Shown: piece by piece, positions 53,422-63,023 of the stretch | Layout: every line of letters starts with the position of its first letter | Numbering within the stretch: position 1 is the stretch's first letter | Assembly (NCBI RefSeq): GCF_900100605.1 | Contig: NZ_FNCN01000006.1 | Coordinates: 26,476-90,475, forward strand | Direction of reading: 5' to 3' | DNA: 64,000 nucleotides | Source of the DNA: Sinosporangium album | Lineage (GTDB): Bacteria; Actinomycetota; Actinomycetes; Streptosporangiales; Streptosporangiaceae | Made by a program: the position numbers and the translations under genes | The notes under the pieces: generated by a model | What the model saw: the letters and a program-made list of their open reading frames with translations, nothing else | Database searches by the model: none | Told to the model about the DNA's origin: nothing

Positions 53422-54495
53422 GTGCGATCATACGGGCGACCGGCGGTCCTCACAGCGGGACTCTGCCTTCTCCTCGGCCTGACGGCCTGCTCCGGCACAC
53501 CACGCGACACGGCCAGGCCCGCCTCACTCGCCGCGGCCGTCAACCCCGCCACAAGCGCCTCAGCGCGCCCTGAGCCCAAAGTCACCCCCGACGAGGCCAA
53601 GAGCGCGCTGCGCTCCTACCTCGCCCTCGATTCGGCCTTCCGCGCGGCGGGCGACCAGCGCCTCGCCACCGAGATCACCCGTGACGGCCAACGCCAACTC
53701 ACCGCCGCCGCCTACCGATCCAACGACCTGGCCCCCCCGCGCCGCACCTGGGGCGATGCCACAGTGATCGTCCCGCGCATGGAGCGGTTCCCCGTCTGGT
53801 TCACCGCGATCGTCGAACGGCGCGACGCCGACGGCGACACCACGACGAACATCATGACGTTCGCCCGGCAGAACGAGCAGTCCAGATGGCAGCTCGGCTT
53901 CGCCAGCCTGCTCTACCCCGGCACCGACCTCCCCAAGGTCGAACTGGACGCCGACGGCTACGCAACCGCGCTCGGCGTGGAAGACGAGAGCGTCCTCATC
54001 AAACCCCGCCTCATGGCCCCACTTCACGCCACAGCCGCCGAACAAGGCCCTGGAGGCTTCTCCTCCGGCCACATCGCCGCAGGGCCCCACACGACCGACT
54101 ACTTCGCCGCGATCATCAAAGAGCGGGCCGACGCCAAAGGCCGCGGGCTCAGCTACGATTCGATCTTCAGCGCCACGGAGTTCCCCGTCTACGCCCTGCG
54201 CACAGAAGACGGCGGCGCCATGGTGCAATACGGGCTGACCCGCACCAGCACATGGGACGCGCAAACCTACTCCAGCGAAGTCGCCCCCAAGCCGATCCCC
54301 GAGTCGATGCTCTGGGCCACCGAACCGGCCGCCGAACTCGACGAGCCCTCCGAACGCGACGCGCCCACCTACCGCGACACCCTGCGTGCCGTGGAGACCC
54401 ACCAATACGTCAGCGCCGTCCCGCCGCAGGGCAGCAAAGCCCTGGCCACCGTCCTCGCCTACGACGGCGGACTCGTCAGGGCGACGAAGAACTGA
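53422..54495 (+). CDS. Secreted lipoprotein of unknown function
   Basis: 357 residues. GTG at 53422 is chosen because GGGGAGG lies seven bases upstream and a compact lipoprotein signal then follows, lipobox L-T-A-C (Cys22). The ATG at 53389 would add 11 residues. The mature part is mixed alpha/beta with no recognised domain; regular features are R-R-T-W-G-D-A (about 106-112), P-V-W-F-T-A-I-V-E-R-R and F-P-V-Y-A-L-R-T-E-D. It is anchored outside the membrane. The 3' region is a large repeat cluster. Confidence 0.75.
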   Translation: MRSYGRPAVLTAGLCLLLGLTACSGTPRDTARPASLAAAVNPATSASARPEPKVTPDEAKSALRSYLALDSAFRAAGDQRLATEITRDGQRQLTAAAYRSNDLAPPRRTWGDATVIVPRMERFPVWFTAIVERRDADGDTTTNIMTFARQNEQSRWQLGFASLLYPGTDLPKVELDADGYATALGVEDESVLIKPRLMAPLHATAAEQGPGGFSSGHIAAGPHTTDYFAAIIKERADAKGRGLSYDSIFSATEFPVYALRTEDGGAMVQYGLTRTSTWDAQTYSSEVAPKPIPESMLWATEPAAELDEPSERDAPTYRDTLRAVETHQYVSAVPPQGSKALATVLAYDGGLVRATKN

Positions 54496-54556
54496 CGGGC
54501 GTGTTGATGGCGACGCTTCGCGTCGCGGCGAGGGGGCTCTTGACCCGGATCTGATG

Positions 54557-54664
54557 GCGACGCTTCGCGTCGCGGCGAGGGGGCTCTTGATCCGGTGCTT
54601 TCCCTCGTCGCTCTGGTCGCTGCGCTCCCGACGCTCCTCAGTCCAAGCACCGGCGCCCCCTCGC
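54557..54664. repeat. Structured 108-nt element, copy A
   Basis: Starts with a 7-bp hairpin GCGACGCTTCGCGTCGC (54557-54573). Then an outer stem GCGAGGGGG (54575-54583) with CCCCCTCGC (54656-54664), an internal loop CTCTTGAT / CG, and an inner stem CCGGTGCTT (54592-54600) with AAGCACCGG (54645-54653), closing a 44-nt apical region. The same design recurs in copy B with compensatory changes. Confidence 0.75.
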
Positions 54665-54889
54665 ACTCCCAGGCCTGACGACTCCCGAACAGAAACGGGC
54701 CAACACGGCCGGATCCCGAACGGGAGCAGGCCAAGGCGAGCGACTTCCGGATAGGAACAGGGCGACCGGATAGGAACAGGGCGAATCGACCGACTTCCGA
54801 AACGGGAGCAGGCCAACACGGGCGGCTCCCGATACCTTGGCCCGCCGCGACGGCCGACTCCCGACACGTTGGCCAAGCAGTATTTGATT

Positions 54890-54997
54890 GCGCGCCTGCG
54901 GCGCGCGGCGAGGGGGCTCTTGACCCGGTGTCTTCCCTCGTCGCTCTGGTCGCTGCGCTCCCGGCGCTCCTCAGTCCAGACACCGGCGCCCCCTCGC
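54890..54997. repeat. Structured 108-nt element, copy B
   Basis: Same length and layout as copy A: hairpin GCGCGCCTGCGGCGCGC (54890-54906), outer stem 54908-54916 with 54989-54997, internal loop, inner stem CCGGTGTCT (54925-54933) with AGACACCGG (54978-54986), 44-nt apical region. Three of seven pairs in the first hairpin and two of nine in the inner stem differ from copy A by double, pair-preserving changes. Confidence 0.75.
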
Positions 54998-55193
54998 ACT
55001 CCCAGGCTGGACGACTCCCGAACAGAAACGGGCCAACACGGCCGATTCCCGAACGGGAACAGGCCAACGCGAGCGACTTCCGGATAGGAACAGGGCGAAT
55101 CAGCCGACTTCCGAAACGGGAGCAGGCCGACACGGCCGGCTCCCGAAGGGGGTAGGGCGGGGGCGGGGTTAGCCGCCCCCAGGGTGGTTCGGG

Positions 55194-58100
55194 TCAGGCT
55201 TCGGTGTCGGGGAGACTGCTGGTGGCGACGAGGGTGCGGATGGCGCGGAGGGCGACTGAGAGGGTGGCCAGGTCGAAGTTGTCGCTTTCCCAGATCTCGG
55301 AGAGTGTCTGTCTGGACCTGGCTACTGCGGCGGAGTTGGATTCGGTCCACTGGACCAGGCGCTCTTCGGGGGTAAGGCCGGAGGTGGTGCGGGTCAGGAG
55401 GTCGAGCGTGATGCGGGCGTGGGCGGCGTACAGGTCGTCGCGGAGGGCGGCGCGGGCCATGGAGTTCCACCGGCTGTCGCGCGGCAGGGCGATGACCCTT
55501 TCGCGGAGTCGCGCGAGTTGGAGGCGGTCGGCGAGGTCGAAGTAGACCTCGGCGACTTCTTGGATGGGACGCCCGGATTGGAAGGCGACCTCCACGAGGT
55601 CGAATGTGGAGAAGGCGGGGACCATGGAGGCGACGCGGGTGGCGAGTTCTTCGGGTACTCCTCGGGCGATGTAGCTGTCTCTCCGCTCTTCGAAGGTCAC
55701 GAGGTCGCGACCGGCGAGGAGGCCGGGGATGTGGGGGATCAGCCCGTTCATGCCCTTGGCGAAGTGACTGACGGTGGATTCGAGGTCGAGGGGAGGGCGC
55801 CGGTTGGCGAGGAGCCAGCGGGTGCCGCGTTCGATGAGTTTGCGGCCTTCCAGGAGCATGGCGAGCTGGGTCAGGGTGTCGACTTCGTTGTCGAGTTCCT
55901 CGATGGCCTGCCAGTAGGACGGGAAGTCGAAGACTTCGCGGGTGACGAGGTAGGCACGGGTGATGTCGGCGGTGGATGCGCCGGTTTCTTCGCCGAGCCG
56001 GAACATGAAGGTGGTGCCGCTGGCGTTGACGAGGTCGTTGACGATGGTGGTCGTGATGATCTCGCGGTGCAGCGGGTGGCTGTCCATGTGGTCGCGGAAG
56101 CGCTCCCGCAGGGCCGTCGGGAAGTAGGACACAAGCCATGAGGCGAGGTAGGGGTCGTCGGCGAGGTCGGAGGCGAGGAGCTCGGATTCGACGACGAGTT
56201 TGGTGTAAGCCAGCAGGATCGAGAACTCCGGGGCGGTCAGTCCGAGCCCGGCTTGGCGGCGTTCGGCGAGGGCCTTGTCGGAGGGCAGGAATTCCAGCTC
56301 CCGGTTGACCAGTCCGTCGCGTTCGAGCCTGCGCAGGTGCCGGGTGTGGATGTGGAGCATCTCCGCCGCCTGTGCTCGGGCGGCGGCCAGGACGACGTTC
56401 TGGGAGTAGTTGTCGCGCAGCACCAGCCCGGCGACCTCGTTGGTCATGTCCATGAAGACCTGGTCGCGCTGCTCGTCGGTGATCTCACTGTCGCGCACGG
56501 CCCGGTCGAGCAGGATCTTGATGTTGACCTCGTGGTCGGAGGTGTCGACTCCTGCGGAGTTGTCGATGAAGTCGGTGTTGATCAGCCCGCCGTTCAGGGC
56601 GAACTCGATGCGGGCGAGCTGGGTGAAGCCGAGGTTGCCGCCTTCGCCGACGACCTTGCAGCGCAGTTCGGAGGCGTTGACCCTCAGGTTGTCGTTGGCC
56701 TTGTCGCCCACGTCGGCGTGGGATTCCGTGGACGCCTTGGCGTAGGTTCCGATGCCGCCGTTCCACAGGAGGTCGACGGGGGCGCGCAGTACGGCTCCGA
56801 TCAGGTCGTTCGGCGCGAGGGCGGTGATGCCTTCGGCGATGCCGAGCGCCTCACGCATGTGCGGGGTGATCTGGATGGATTTCGCCGTACGCGGCCAGAT
56901 CCCGCCGCCCCTGGAGATCAGCTTGGGGTCGTAGTCGGCCCAGGAGCTGCGCGGCAGTTCGAACAGCCGGAGCCGTTCGGCGAAGGACTGCTCGGCGTCG
57001 GGGGTGGGGTCGATGAAGATGTGCCGGTGGTCGAAGGCGGCGACGAGGCGGATGTGCCGCGAGAGCAGCATGCCGTTGCCGAACACGTCTCCGGACATGT
57101 CGCCCACGCCGACGACGGTGAAGTCGGTGGTCTGCACGTCGTGGCCGATGGTCCTGAAGTGGTACTTCACCGATTCCCACGCGCCGCGCGCGGTGATGCC
57201 CATGGCCTTGTGGTCGTAGCCGACCGATCCGCCGGAGGCGAAGGCGTCGCCGAGCCAGAACCCGTAGTCCTTGGACACGCTGTTGGCGATGTCGGAGAAC
57301 GTCGCGGTGCCCTTGTCGGCGGCGACCACGAGGTAGGGGTCGTCTTCGTCGTGCCTGACGACGTCCGGCGGCGGCACGACGGCGTTGTCCACCAGGTTGT
57401 CGGTGATGTCGAGCAGGCCGGAAATGAAGGTGCGGTAGCAGGCGATGCCCTCGGCCATGAGCTCGTCGCGCCCGCCGCCCACGGGCGGCCGCTTCACGAC
57501 GAAGCCGCCTTTGGAGCCCGTCGGGACGATGACGGTGTTCTTGACCATCTGGGCCTTGACCAGCCCGAGGATCTCGGTACGGAAGTCCTCCATGCGGTCC
57601 GACCAGCGCAGACCGCCTCGGGCCACGTTGCCGAAGCGCAGGTGTACGCCCTCGATCCTCGGCGAGTAGACGAAGATCTCGAACTTCGGCCGGGGCAGCG
57701 GCAGCACGCTGATCGCCTGCGGGTCGAACTTCAGGGAGATGTACGGCTTGCGCACGCCGTCCACCGTCTGGAAGTAGTTGGTGCGCAGGGTGGCCTGGAT
57801 CATCTCCAGGTAGGCCCGCAGGATGCGGTCCTCGTCGAGGGAGGCGACCTCGTCCAGGGCGCCGAGGATCTCCTCGACCAGCGCGTCGCGCAGTTCGCCA
57901 CGCACGGCGTCGGGCCTGTGGGGGTCGTGGGCGGCTTCGAAGAGCCGGACGAGTAGCCGCGCCAGCCGTACGTTGCCGCCCAGCACGTTCTCCATGTAGC
58001 GCTGGCTGAAGGTGCTGCCGGCCTGGCGGAGGTATTTCGCGTAGGCCCGCAGGATCTCGGTCTGCTCCCAGGTGAGGCCGGCGGAGAGGACGAGGGCATT

Positions 58101-60068
58101 GAAGCCGTCGCTTTCGACCCTGCCGCGCCACAGCGCGTGGAGCGCGTCTTCGAAGAGGCTCTTGAAGTCCGCCTTGTCCACGGTGTCGGACGGGGTGTAG
58201 CGGATGCCGAAGTCGTAGATCCAGGCGTTCTTGGTCGCGGGGTCGTGGTCGCGGTCGATCTCGTAGGGCCGCTCGTCCACGACTTCGACGCCGAGGCGCT
58301 GCAACAGAGGCAGCATGTGGGACAGCGAGATGGGCTCGCCCAGGCGGTAGATCTTGAGGCGGCGTTCGCCGTCCGGGGCGCCGACCGGTTCGTAGAGGTT
58401 GATTCCGATCTCGTCGGGGCCCGCGTGCTCAAGCTGTTCGAGCCGGTGCAGGTCTCTGACGGCCACCCGGGGCGGGAAGTCGACCTTGTATCCCTCGGGG
58501 AAGGCCGCGTGGTAACGCTTGATGAGGGTGCTCGCCGCGGCCTCGGGGCGGAGTTCGGCGATCGCGACCGTCAGGTCGTCCTGCCAGGAGCGGGCCGCCG
58601 CGGCGAGGCGGATCTCCAGGTCTTCGGCGTCGACGTCTTCGGCGAGGAGGGGCCTGCGGCGTTCGCCGCGCACGACGACGTGGAGGCGGGCGAGGGCGGA
58701 CTCGCCGACCATGGCGCTGTAGTCCAGGGAGGCGCCGCCGAGGGCGCTGAGCAGGATGTCCTGCATCTTGAGCCGGATCTCGGTGGTGTAGCGGTCACGC
58801 GGGAGGTAGATCAGGCAGGAGACGTAGCGGCCGTAGTCGTCGCGGCGCAGGAAGAGTTTGACCTGCTTGCGCTCGCGGAGCCGCAGCACGCCGAGGGAGA
58901 TCGGCAGCAGTTCCTCGACGGAGATCTGGAAGAGCTCCGAGCGCGGGTAGGTCTCCAGGATCTCGATCAGATCTTTGCCGTCGTGGGAGTCGGCGGGCAG
59001 CCCGGCACGCTCCAGCACCTCGGCGAGCTTGCGCTTGAGCACGGGGATGCGGGAGATCGACTCGTTGTAGGCGACGTGGGTGAACAGCCCGAGGAAGCGG
59101 CGCTCGCCGATCACCTCGCCCTCGGGGGAGTACAGCTTGACGCCGATGTAGTCGAGGTAGGCGGCGCGGTGCACCGTGGCCCGGGTGTTGGCCTTGGTGA
59201 CGATCAGCATCTGCTTCCGGTCGCGGGCCTTGGCCCGCAGTTCCGCCGACATGGCCGCGAAGCTATCCGAGCCCGCCTTGTCGGGACGCAGGATGCCGAG
59301 CCCGGTTCCCGGGACCGCCAGCAGGGTGTCGTCGTCCTCCAGGCGGTACTCGCGATACCCCAAGAACGTGAAATGCCCGTCTTCAAGCCATTCGAGGAGG
59401 TCAACGGTGTCGTCCACCATCACCTGATCCAGCCGCGCCGGCGGCTCCTTGCGCAGCCCCCCCGCCGTCTGTACGGCGAGAGCCCGCATCTTGGCGAAGT
59501 CTTCCACGGCGTAACGCACGTCCTCGAGCACCCGCTGGAGGTCGGCCTCCAACTGCTTGAGCACGGTGGGGTCGTTCTGCCGGTCGATCTCGATGTGCAT
59601 CCACGACTCGACGAGCATCTGCCCGCTCATATCGGCCTGGTCGGGGCCGAGCATCCGCCCGGTCAGGTCCCGGCGCACACCCATCCGCGGGTGGAGGGTC
59701 CGGTGGACGCCGATCTCGTGCCGGTCGATCTCCATCGTGACCGAGTCGACGAGGAACGGCATGTCGTCGGTGACGACCTCCACCACGGTACGGCTGGACT
59801 CCCAGCCGTCCTCCTCCAACGTGGGGTTGTAGGCCCGCACGAGCGCGCGCCCCTGGGGGCGGTGCGCGGCGTGGATCCGCTGCCGGACGGCCGGGCCGCA
59901 GATCTCCTCGGGGCTGCGGTCGAGCAGGTCTTCCGGCGCGACATGCCGAAAGTAGACACGCAGGAAGGCCAGGGCCTCCTCAGAGGTCATGTGTTCACTG
60001 CCTGCCGCGTGCGCGCACGCCTGGGCGGCGCGCTGCAGCAGTTCGTCCTTTGCCTCTTCGAGCGGCAT
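55194..60068 (-). CDS. gdh: NAD-specific glutamate dehydrogenase, large (about 180 kDa) type
   Basis: 1624 residues from ATG at 60068 with AAAGGAG upstream. The N-terminal half is the long regulatory region of the GDH-180 class (ACT-like segments, T-D-D-M-P-F-L-V-D-S-V near 75). The catalytic region lies around 790-1200: R-G-G-L-R-W-S-D-R, K-N-T-V-I-V-P-T-G-S-K-G-G (catalytic Lys area), V-G-V-G-D-M-S-G-D-V-F-G-N-G (dinucleotide-binding). A helical C-terminal domain follows. It oxidises glutamate to 2-oxoglutarate and ammonium with NAD+ and feeds carbon to the TCA cycle. The gene is monocistronic, with a long leader of 0.7 kb before catalase. Confidence 0.96.
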   Translation of the reverse strand: MPLEEAKDELLQRAAQACAHAAGSEHMTSEEALAFLRVYFRHVAPEDLLDRSPEEICGPAVRQRIHAAHRPQGRALVRAYNPTLEEDGWESSRTVVEVVTDDMPFLVDSVTMEIDRHEIGVHRTLHPRMGVRRDLTGRMLGPDQADMSGQMLVESWMHIEIDRQNDPTVLKQLEADLQRVLEDVRYAVEDFAKMRALAVQTAGGLRKEPPARLDQVMVDDTVDLLEWLEDGHFTFLGYREYRLEDDDTLLAVPGTGLGILRPDKAGSDSFAAMSAELRAKARDRKQMLIVTKANTRATVHRAAYLDYIGVKLYSPEGEVIGERRFLGLFTHVAYNESISRIPVLKRKLAEVLERAGLPADSHDGKDLIEILETYPRSELFQISVEELLPISLGVLRLRERKQVKLFLRRDDYGRYVSCLIYLPRDRYTTEIRLKMQDILLSALGGASLDYSAMVGESALARLHVVVRGERRRPLLAEDVDAEDLEIRLAAAARSWQDDLTVAIAELRPEAAASTLIKRYHAAFPEGYKVDFPPRVAVRDLHRLEQLEHAGPDEIGINLYEPVGAPDGERRLKIYRLGEPISLSHMLPLLQRLGVEVVDERPYEIDRDHDPATKNAWIYDFGIRYTPSDTVDKADFKSLFEDALHALWRGRVESDGFNALVLSAGLTWEQTEILRAYAKYLRQAGSTFSQRYMENVLGGNVRLARLLVRLFEAAHDPHRPDAVRGELRDALVEEILGALDEVASLDEDRILRAYLEMIQATLRTNYFQTVDGVRKPYISLKFDPQAISVLPLPRPKFEIFVYSPRIEGVHLRFGNVARGGLRWSDRMEDFRTEILGLVKAQMVKNTVIVPTGSKGGFVVKRPPVGGGRDELMAEGIACYRTFISGLLDITDNLVDNAVVPPPDVVRHDEDDPYLVVAADKGTATFSDIANSVSKDYGFWLGDAFASGGSVGYDHKAMGITARGAWESVKYHFRTIGHDVQTTDFTVVGVGDMSGDVFGNGMLLSRHIRLVAAFDHRHIFIDPTPDAEQSFAERLRLFELPRSSWADYDPKLISRGGGIWPRTAKSIQITPHMREALGIAEGITALAPNDLIGAVLRAPVDLLWNGGIGTYAKASTESHADVGDKANDNLRVNASELRCKVVGEGGNLGFTQLARIEFALNGGLINTDFIDNSAGVDTSDHEVNIKILLDRAVRDSEITDEQRDQVFMDMTNEVAGLVLRDNYSQNVVLAAARAQAAEMLHIHTRHLRRLERDGLVNRELEFLPSDKALAERRQAGLGLTAPEFSILLAYTKLVVESELLASDLADDPYLASWLVSYFPTALRERFRDHMDSHPLHREIITTTIVNDLVNASGTTFMFRLGEETGASTADITRAYLVTREVFDFPSYWQAIEELDNEVDTLTQLAMLLEGRKLIERGTRWLLANRRPPLDLESTVSHFAKGMNGLIPHIPGLLAGRDLVTFEERRDSYIARGVPEELATRVASMVPAFSTFDLVEVAFQSGRPIQEVAEVYFDLADRLQLARLRERVIALPRDSRWNSMARAALRDDLYAAHARITLDLLTRTTSGLTPEERLVQWTESNSAAVARSRQTLSEIWESDNFDLATLSVALRAIRTLVATSSLPDTEA

Positions 60069-60834
60069 GTCGCTCTCACTCCTTTGTGAGGGGTATTGCC
60101 TAATTTCACGTGGATTCACAGTGGGACCCGATCAGAGAGCGCTCATCAACCGGTATGGCGGACCTTGCCGCATCGCCTGGTCGCGGACGCCCGGCCGCCG
60201 GGGATCCACCCCGGTACGCGGGGACAGCTCGGCGCCGAGACCGGGAGTGGCGTCGCGGGGGAGCCGCGCCGGATCCGTTGCGTCGTCTGGGGGGATCGAG
60301 TGCGTGGCGAGCTCATGATCTCGTGGTCGGAGAGGGTGAGGTCTCGCTCAGAGGAGGCGGTGGAATAAGCATCCCATAGGGGCCCTTCTGCGACACGGCG
60401 GCACACCAGTACCGCTCGCATGCACACCAGGTACCCCCTATCCACTCAGTCGCCATTGACTGAGCGCATACGCCTTCGCACCTGATATCACCCGAAATGC
60501 CGACAAACGTCAATGTGGGGGCGCACTGAGCGCTCATCTAGCACGCCCCCTCCCGTTGGACCCCACAGACGCAACATCCGCGCGATCCCAGACAACACAT
60601 CACACAAATACGGCGCGATACGGCGAATCTCCGCCGTCCCTGGCCAATCGTACGGTCCCCCGCCCCGGTTCCGCTGGCGTACTGAGATGTCGGAGATGCC
60701 ATTCGGTAACCAGAATGTGACCAACTCTGCCAACTACCTGCATGCACGACACGCACGGCAACGGAAAACTGATGGGACATCAGTGATAGTTGAGACGACA
60801 ATGACCTCTGCCGTACCTCCGCCCAGGGCGCCCC
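60069..60834. other. 766-bp gap between glutamate dehydrogenase and catalase genes
   Basis: No convincing gene. The part next to 60068 should hold the glutamate dehydrogenase promoter. A small palindrome CTCAGTC (60445-60451) / GACTGAG (60458-60464) with a 6-nt loop may be an operator. The stretch 60560-60640 is AT-richer than average. A short small-RNA gene is possible but nothing shows it. Confidence 0.45.
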
Positions 60835-62877
60835 TCACGCGGGGACGCGGTCAACGTCCCGGTTCCAGTGCCGATGTACGGCGAGAGCCGACGTGAGCGC
60901 GTCCAGGAACGCGGCGTCCGCCGGGCCTTCGCCCCTGACCACACCCTCGCCCGTGTCGAGCCGGGCCGCCTCCAGCAGCGCGGTGCCCGCCCCGACCGTG
61001 GCGACCGTCTTGCCGTGCTTGAATGCCTCGGCGAGGAAATGTACGGCAAGGCCGTCCTTGGCGAGCGTCCGCGCGCTCTCCTCGCCCCCGGGCACCACGA
61101 CCGCGTCGTAGAGCACCGAGCCGACGGTCGGCAGGGCCCGCGTGACACCGACGTTCCCGTCGTCTGCGGCCCTCACCATGCCGTCCCGCGGCGCGAGCAC
61201 CTCGCCGATCGCCCCGATGTCGTCGACCGCCGACGCCACCGCGGCCACGTCGGCCGCGGACACACCGTCGGCCACCAGGATGGCCACCTTCCGCGTCGCG
61301 GCGCTCTGCGGCTGGCGGTCCTGGCTCAGCGCGGGCGATGACCGCCCGTGGTTGACCGGCCCCTGCGGCGGCGGATCCACGCCGACCCCCTCGGCGACCT
61401 TGACCGCGAGATCGTGGTCGACGTTGTTGAGGTTGGCCACCACCTGCGCGCGGATCTGGGCTCGGCGCACCTTCCCCAGCTCGAAGCGGAACGCGGCGAC
61501 GATGTGATCGCGCTCCCAGGCGGACATGCTGTTCCAGAACAGCGTGGCCTGGCTGTAGTGGTCGGCGAAGCTCACCGCACGCTTACGGATCTTCGGGCCG
61601 TTCACCTGCTCCGGGTAGTGGACGTAGGCGCCCTCCCCCGCCAGCACCGGGCAACCGCCCGAGAGCGTGTTCGGGTGGTAGGACGCCTGCCCCGTGTGGA
61701 TGACGCTCTGGTGGTAGCCGTCGCGGTGGTGGTTGCGCACCTCGGCGATCGGCCGGTTGACGGGGAGCTGCGGGAAGTTGGGGCCGCCCAGGCGGATCAA
61801 CTGGGTGTCCAGGTAGGAGAACAGCCTCGCCTGGAGCAGCGGGTCGTCGGTGACGTCGATGCCGGGCACCAGATTCGCCAGGTGGAAGGCCACCTGCTCG
61901 GTCTCGGCGAAGAAGTTGTCGGGGTTGCGGTCCAGCACCAGGCGACCCACCGGCCGCACCGGCACCAGCTCCTCCGGCACGATCTTCGTGGCGTCGAGCA
62001 GATCGAAGTCGAACCTCCCCTCGTCCTCCTCGGGAATGAGCTGGACGCCTAGCTCCCATTCCGGGAAATCGCCCGTCTCGATGGCCTCCCACAGATCGCG
62101 GCGGTTGAAGTCGGGGTCCTTTCCCGCCACCTTCTGCGTCTCGTCCCACACCAGCGAGTGGGTGCCGAGAAGCGGACGCCAGTGGAACTTCACGAATGTC
62201 GACACGCCTTCGGCGTTGACGAGTCGGAAGGTATGGACCCCGAATCCCTGCATCATCCGGTAGCTCCGCGGAATCGCCCGGTCGGACATGAGCCACATCA
62301 TCATGTGGGTCGTCTCGGGTTGGAGTCCCACGAAATCCCACAGGGTGTCGTGGGCCGAGGACGCCTGGGGGATCTCATTCGGCGGCTCGGGTTTCACCGC
62401 GTGCACGAAATCCGGGAACTTGATCCCGTCCTGGATGAAGAAGACCGGGAAGTTGTTGCCGACGAGGTCGAAGTTACCCTGCTGGGTGTAGAACTTCACC
62501 GCGAATCCCCGCACGTCACGCACCGTGTCGGAGGATCCGCGCGACCCCGCCACGGTGGAGAACCTCACGAAGACGGGCGTCTCCAGCGAGGTGTCGGTCA
62601 GGAACTGCGCGATCGTGTGGTCGGTCAGCGGGTCGGTCACCTTGAAATGGCCGTAAGCCCCGGCGCCGCGCGCGTGGACCACGCGTTCGGGAATGCGCTC
62701 GTGATCGAAATGCGTGAGCTTCTCGCGGGCGTGGAAATCATCCATCAGCGTCGGGCCGCGCTCCCCGGCGCGCAGCGAATTATCGGTGTCGTCGACGCGG
62801 ATTCCCTGGTCGGTGGTGAGCGGAGCCTCACCGGCATCGACTCGGTCCTCGGCCAATGCGCGATCTTTGTCGTCCAT
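60835..62877 (-). CDS. katE: Large-subunit catalase with C-terminal DJ-1/PfpI-like domain
   Basis: 680 residues from ATG at 62877. Catalase core about 30-500: distal His in R-V-V-H-A-R-G-A-G-A-Y-G, Asn in N-N-F-P-V-F-F-I-Q-D, and the haem-ligand Tyr in R-L-F-S-Y-L-D-T-Q. After a short linker, residues about 525-675 are a class I glutamine amidotransferase-like domain (K-V-A-I-L-V-A-D-G; V-V-V-P-G-G-E-E-S) as in HPII/KatE; the usual nucleophile Cys at the elbow is absent (P-G-G-E-E-S). It degrades H2O2, probably in stationary phase. The gene-symbol assignment rests on the large-subunit architecture. Confidence 0.95.
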   Translation of the reverse strand: MDDKDRALAEDRVDAGEAPLTTDQGIRVDDTDNSLRAGERGPTLMDDFHAREKLTHFDHERIPERVVHARGAGAYGHFKVTDPLTDHTIAQFLTDTSLETPVFVRFSTVAGSRGSSDTVRDVRGFAVKFYTQQGNFDLVGNNFPVFFIQDGIKFPDFVHAVKPEPPNEIPQASSAHDTLWDFVGLQPETTHMMMWLMSDRAIPRSYRMMQGFGVHTFRLVNAEGVSTFVKFHWRPLLGTHSLVWDETQKVAGKDPDFNRRDLWEAIETGDFPEWELGVQLIPEEDEGRFDFDLLDATKIVPEELVPVRPVGRLVLDRNPDNFFAETEQVAFHLANLVPGIDVTDDPLLQARLFSYLDTQLIRLGGPNFPQLPVNRPIAEVRNHHRDGYHQSVIHTGQASYHPNTLSGGCPVLAGEGAYVHYPEQVNGPKIRKRAVSFADHYSQATLFWNSMSAWERDHIVAAFRFELGKVRRAQIRAQVVANLNNVDHDLAVKVAEGVGVDPPPQGPVNHGRSSPALSQDRQPQSAATRKVAILVADGVSAADVAAVASAVDDIGAIGEVLAPRDGMVRAADDGNVGVTRALPTVGSVLYDAVVVPGGEESARTLAKDGLAVHFLAEAFKHGKTVATVGAGTALLEAARLDTGEGVVRGEGPADAAFLDALTSALAVHRHWNRDVDRVPA

Positions 62878-63023
62878 CGTCTCTTGCCCCCGTCGAGCTT
62901 TTCGAAGATGGCCGCATAGTGTGCGGCGCAGGCACGAGTGCCGCACACGCCGTACGGCACCGCCTCGTCCTTTTCATTAAGCCATGCCCGGGTCGGGATC
63001 AATCATGCGGGCGTGCCGGTGAT

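Larger units (their letters stand above)
54506..55153. repeat. Intergenic repeat cluster: two long copies plus a fragment
   Basis: Three related blocks. A1 (54506-54548) is a 43-nt partial copy. A2 (54553 to about 54835) and B (about 54886-55153) are long copies about 333 bp apart, roughly 90% identical. Each begins with the structured 108-nt element annotated separately and continues with degenerate units of about 30 bp such as CCGAACGGGAGCAGGCC and CGACTTCCGGATAGGAACAG; A2 has one extra 20-bp unit near 54750-54775. The cluster fills the gap between the converging lipoprotein and glutamate dehydrogenase genes. No gene is supported in it. Confidence 0.9.

Noticed and set aside
53560-56139. 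Long minus-strand open frame over the lipoprotein, repeat cluster and glutamate dehydrogenase end
   Set aside because: It crosses the lipoprotein gene, the intergenic repeats and the end of the dehydrogenase in the wrong frame; composition is simple Arg/Pro/Ser.
60835-61400. Separate DJ-1/PfpI protein downstream of catalase
   Set aside because: The reading frame is continuous with the catalase core, matching the large-subunit catalase architecture.
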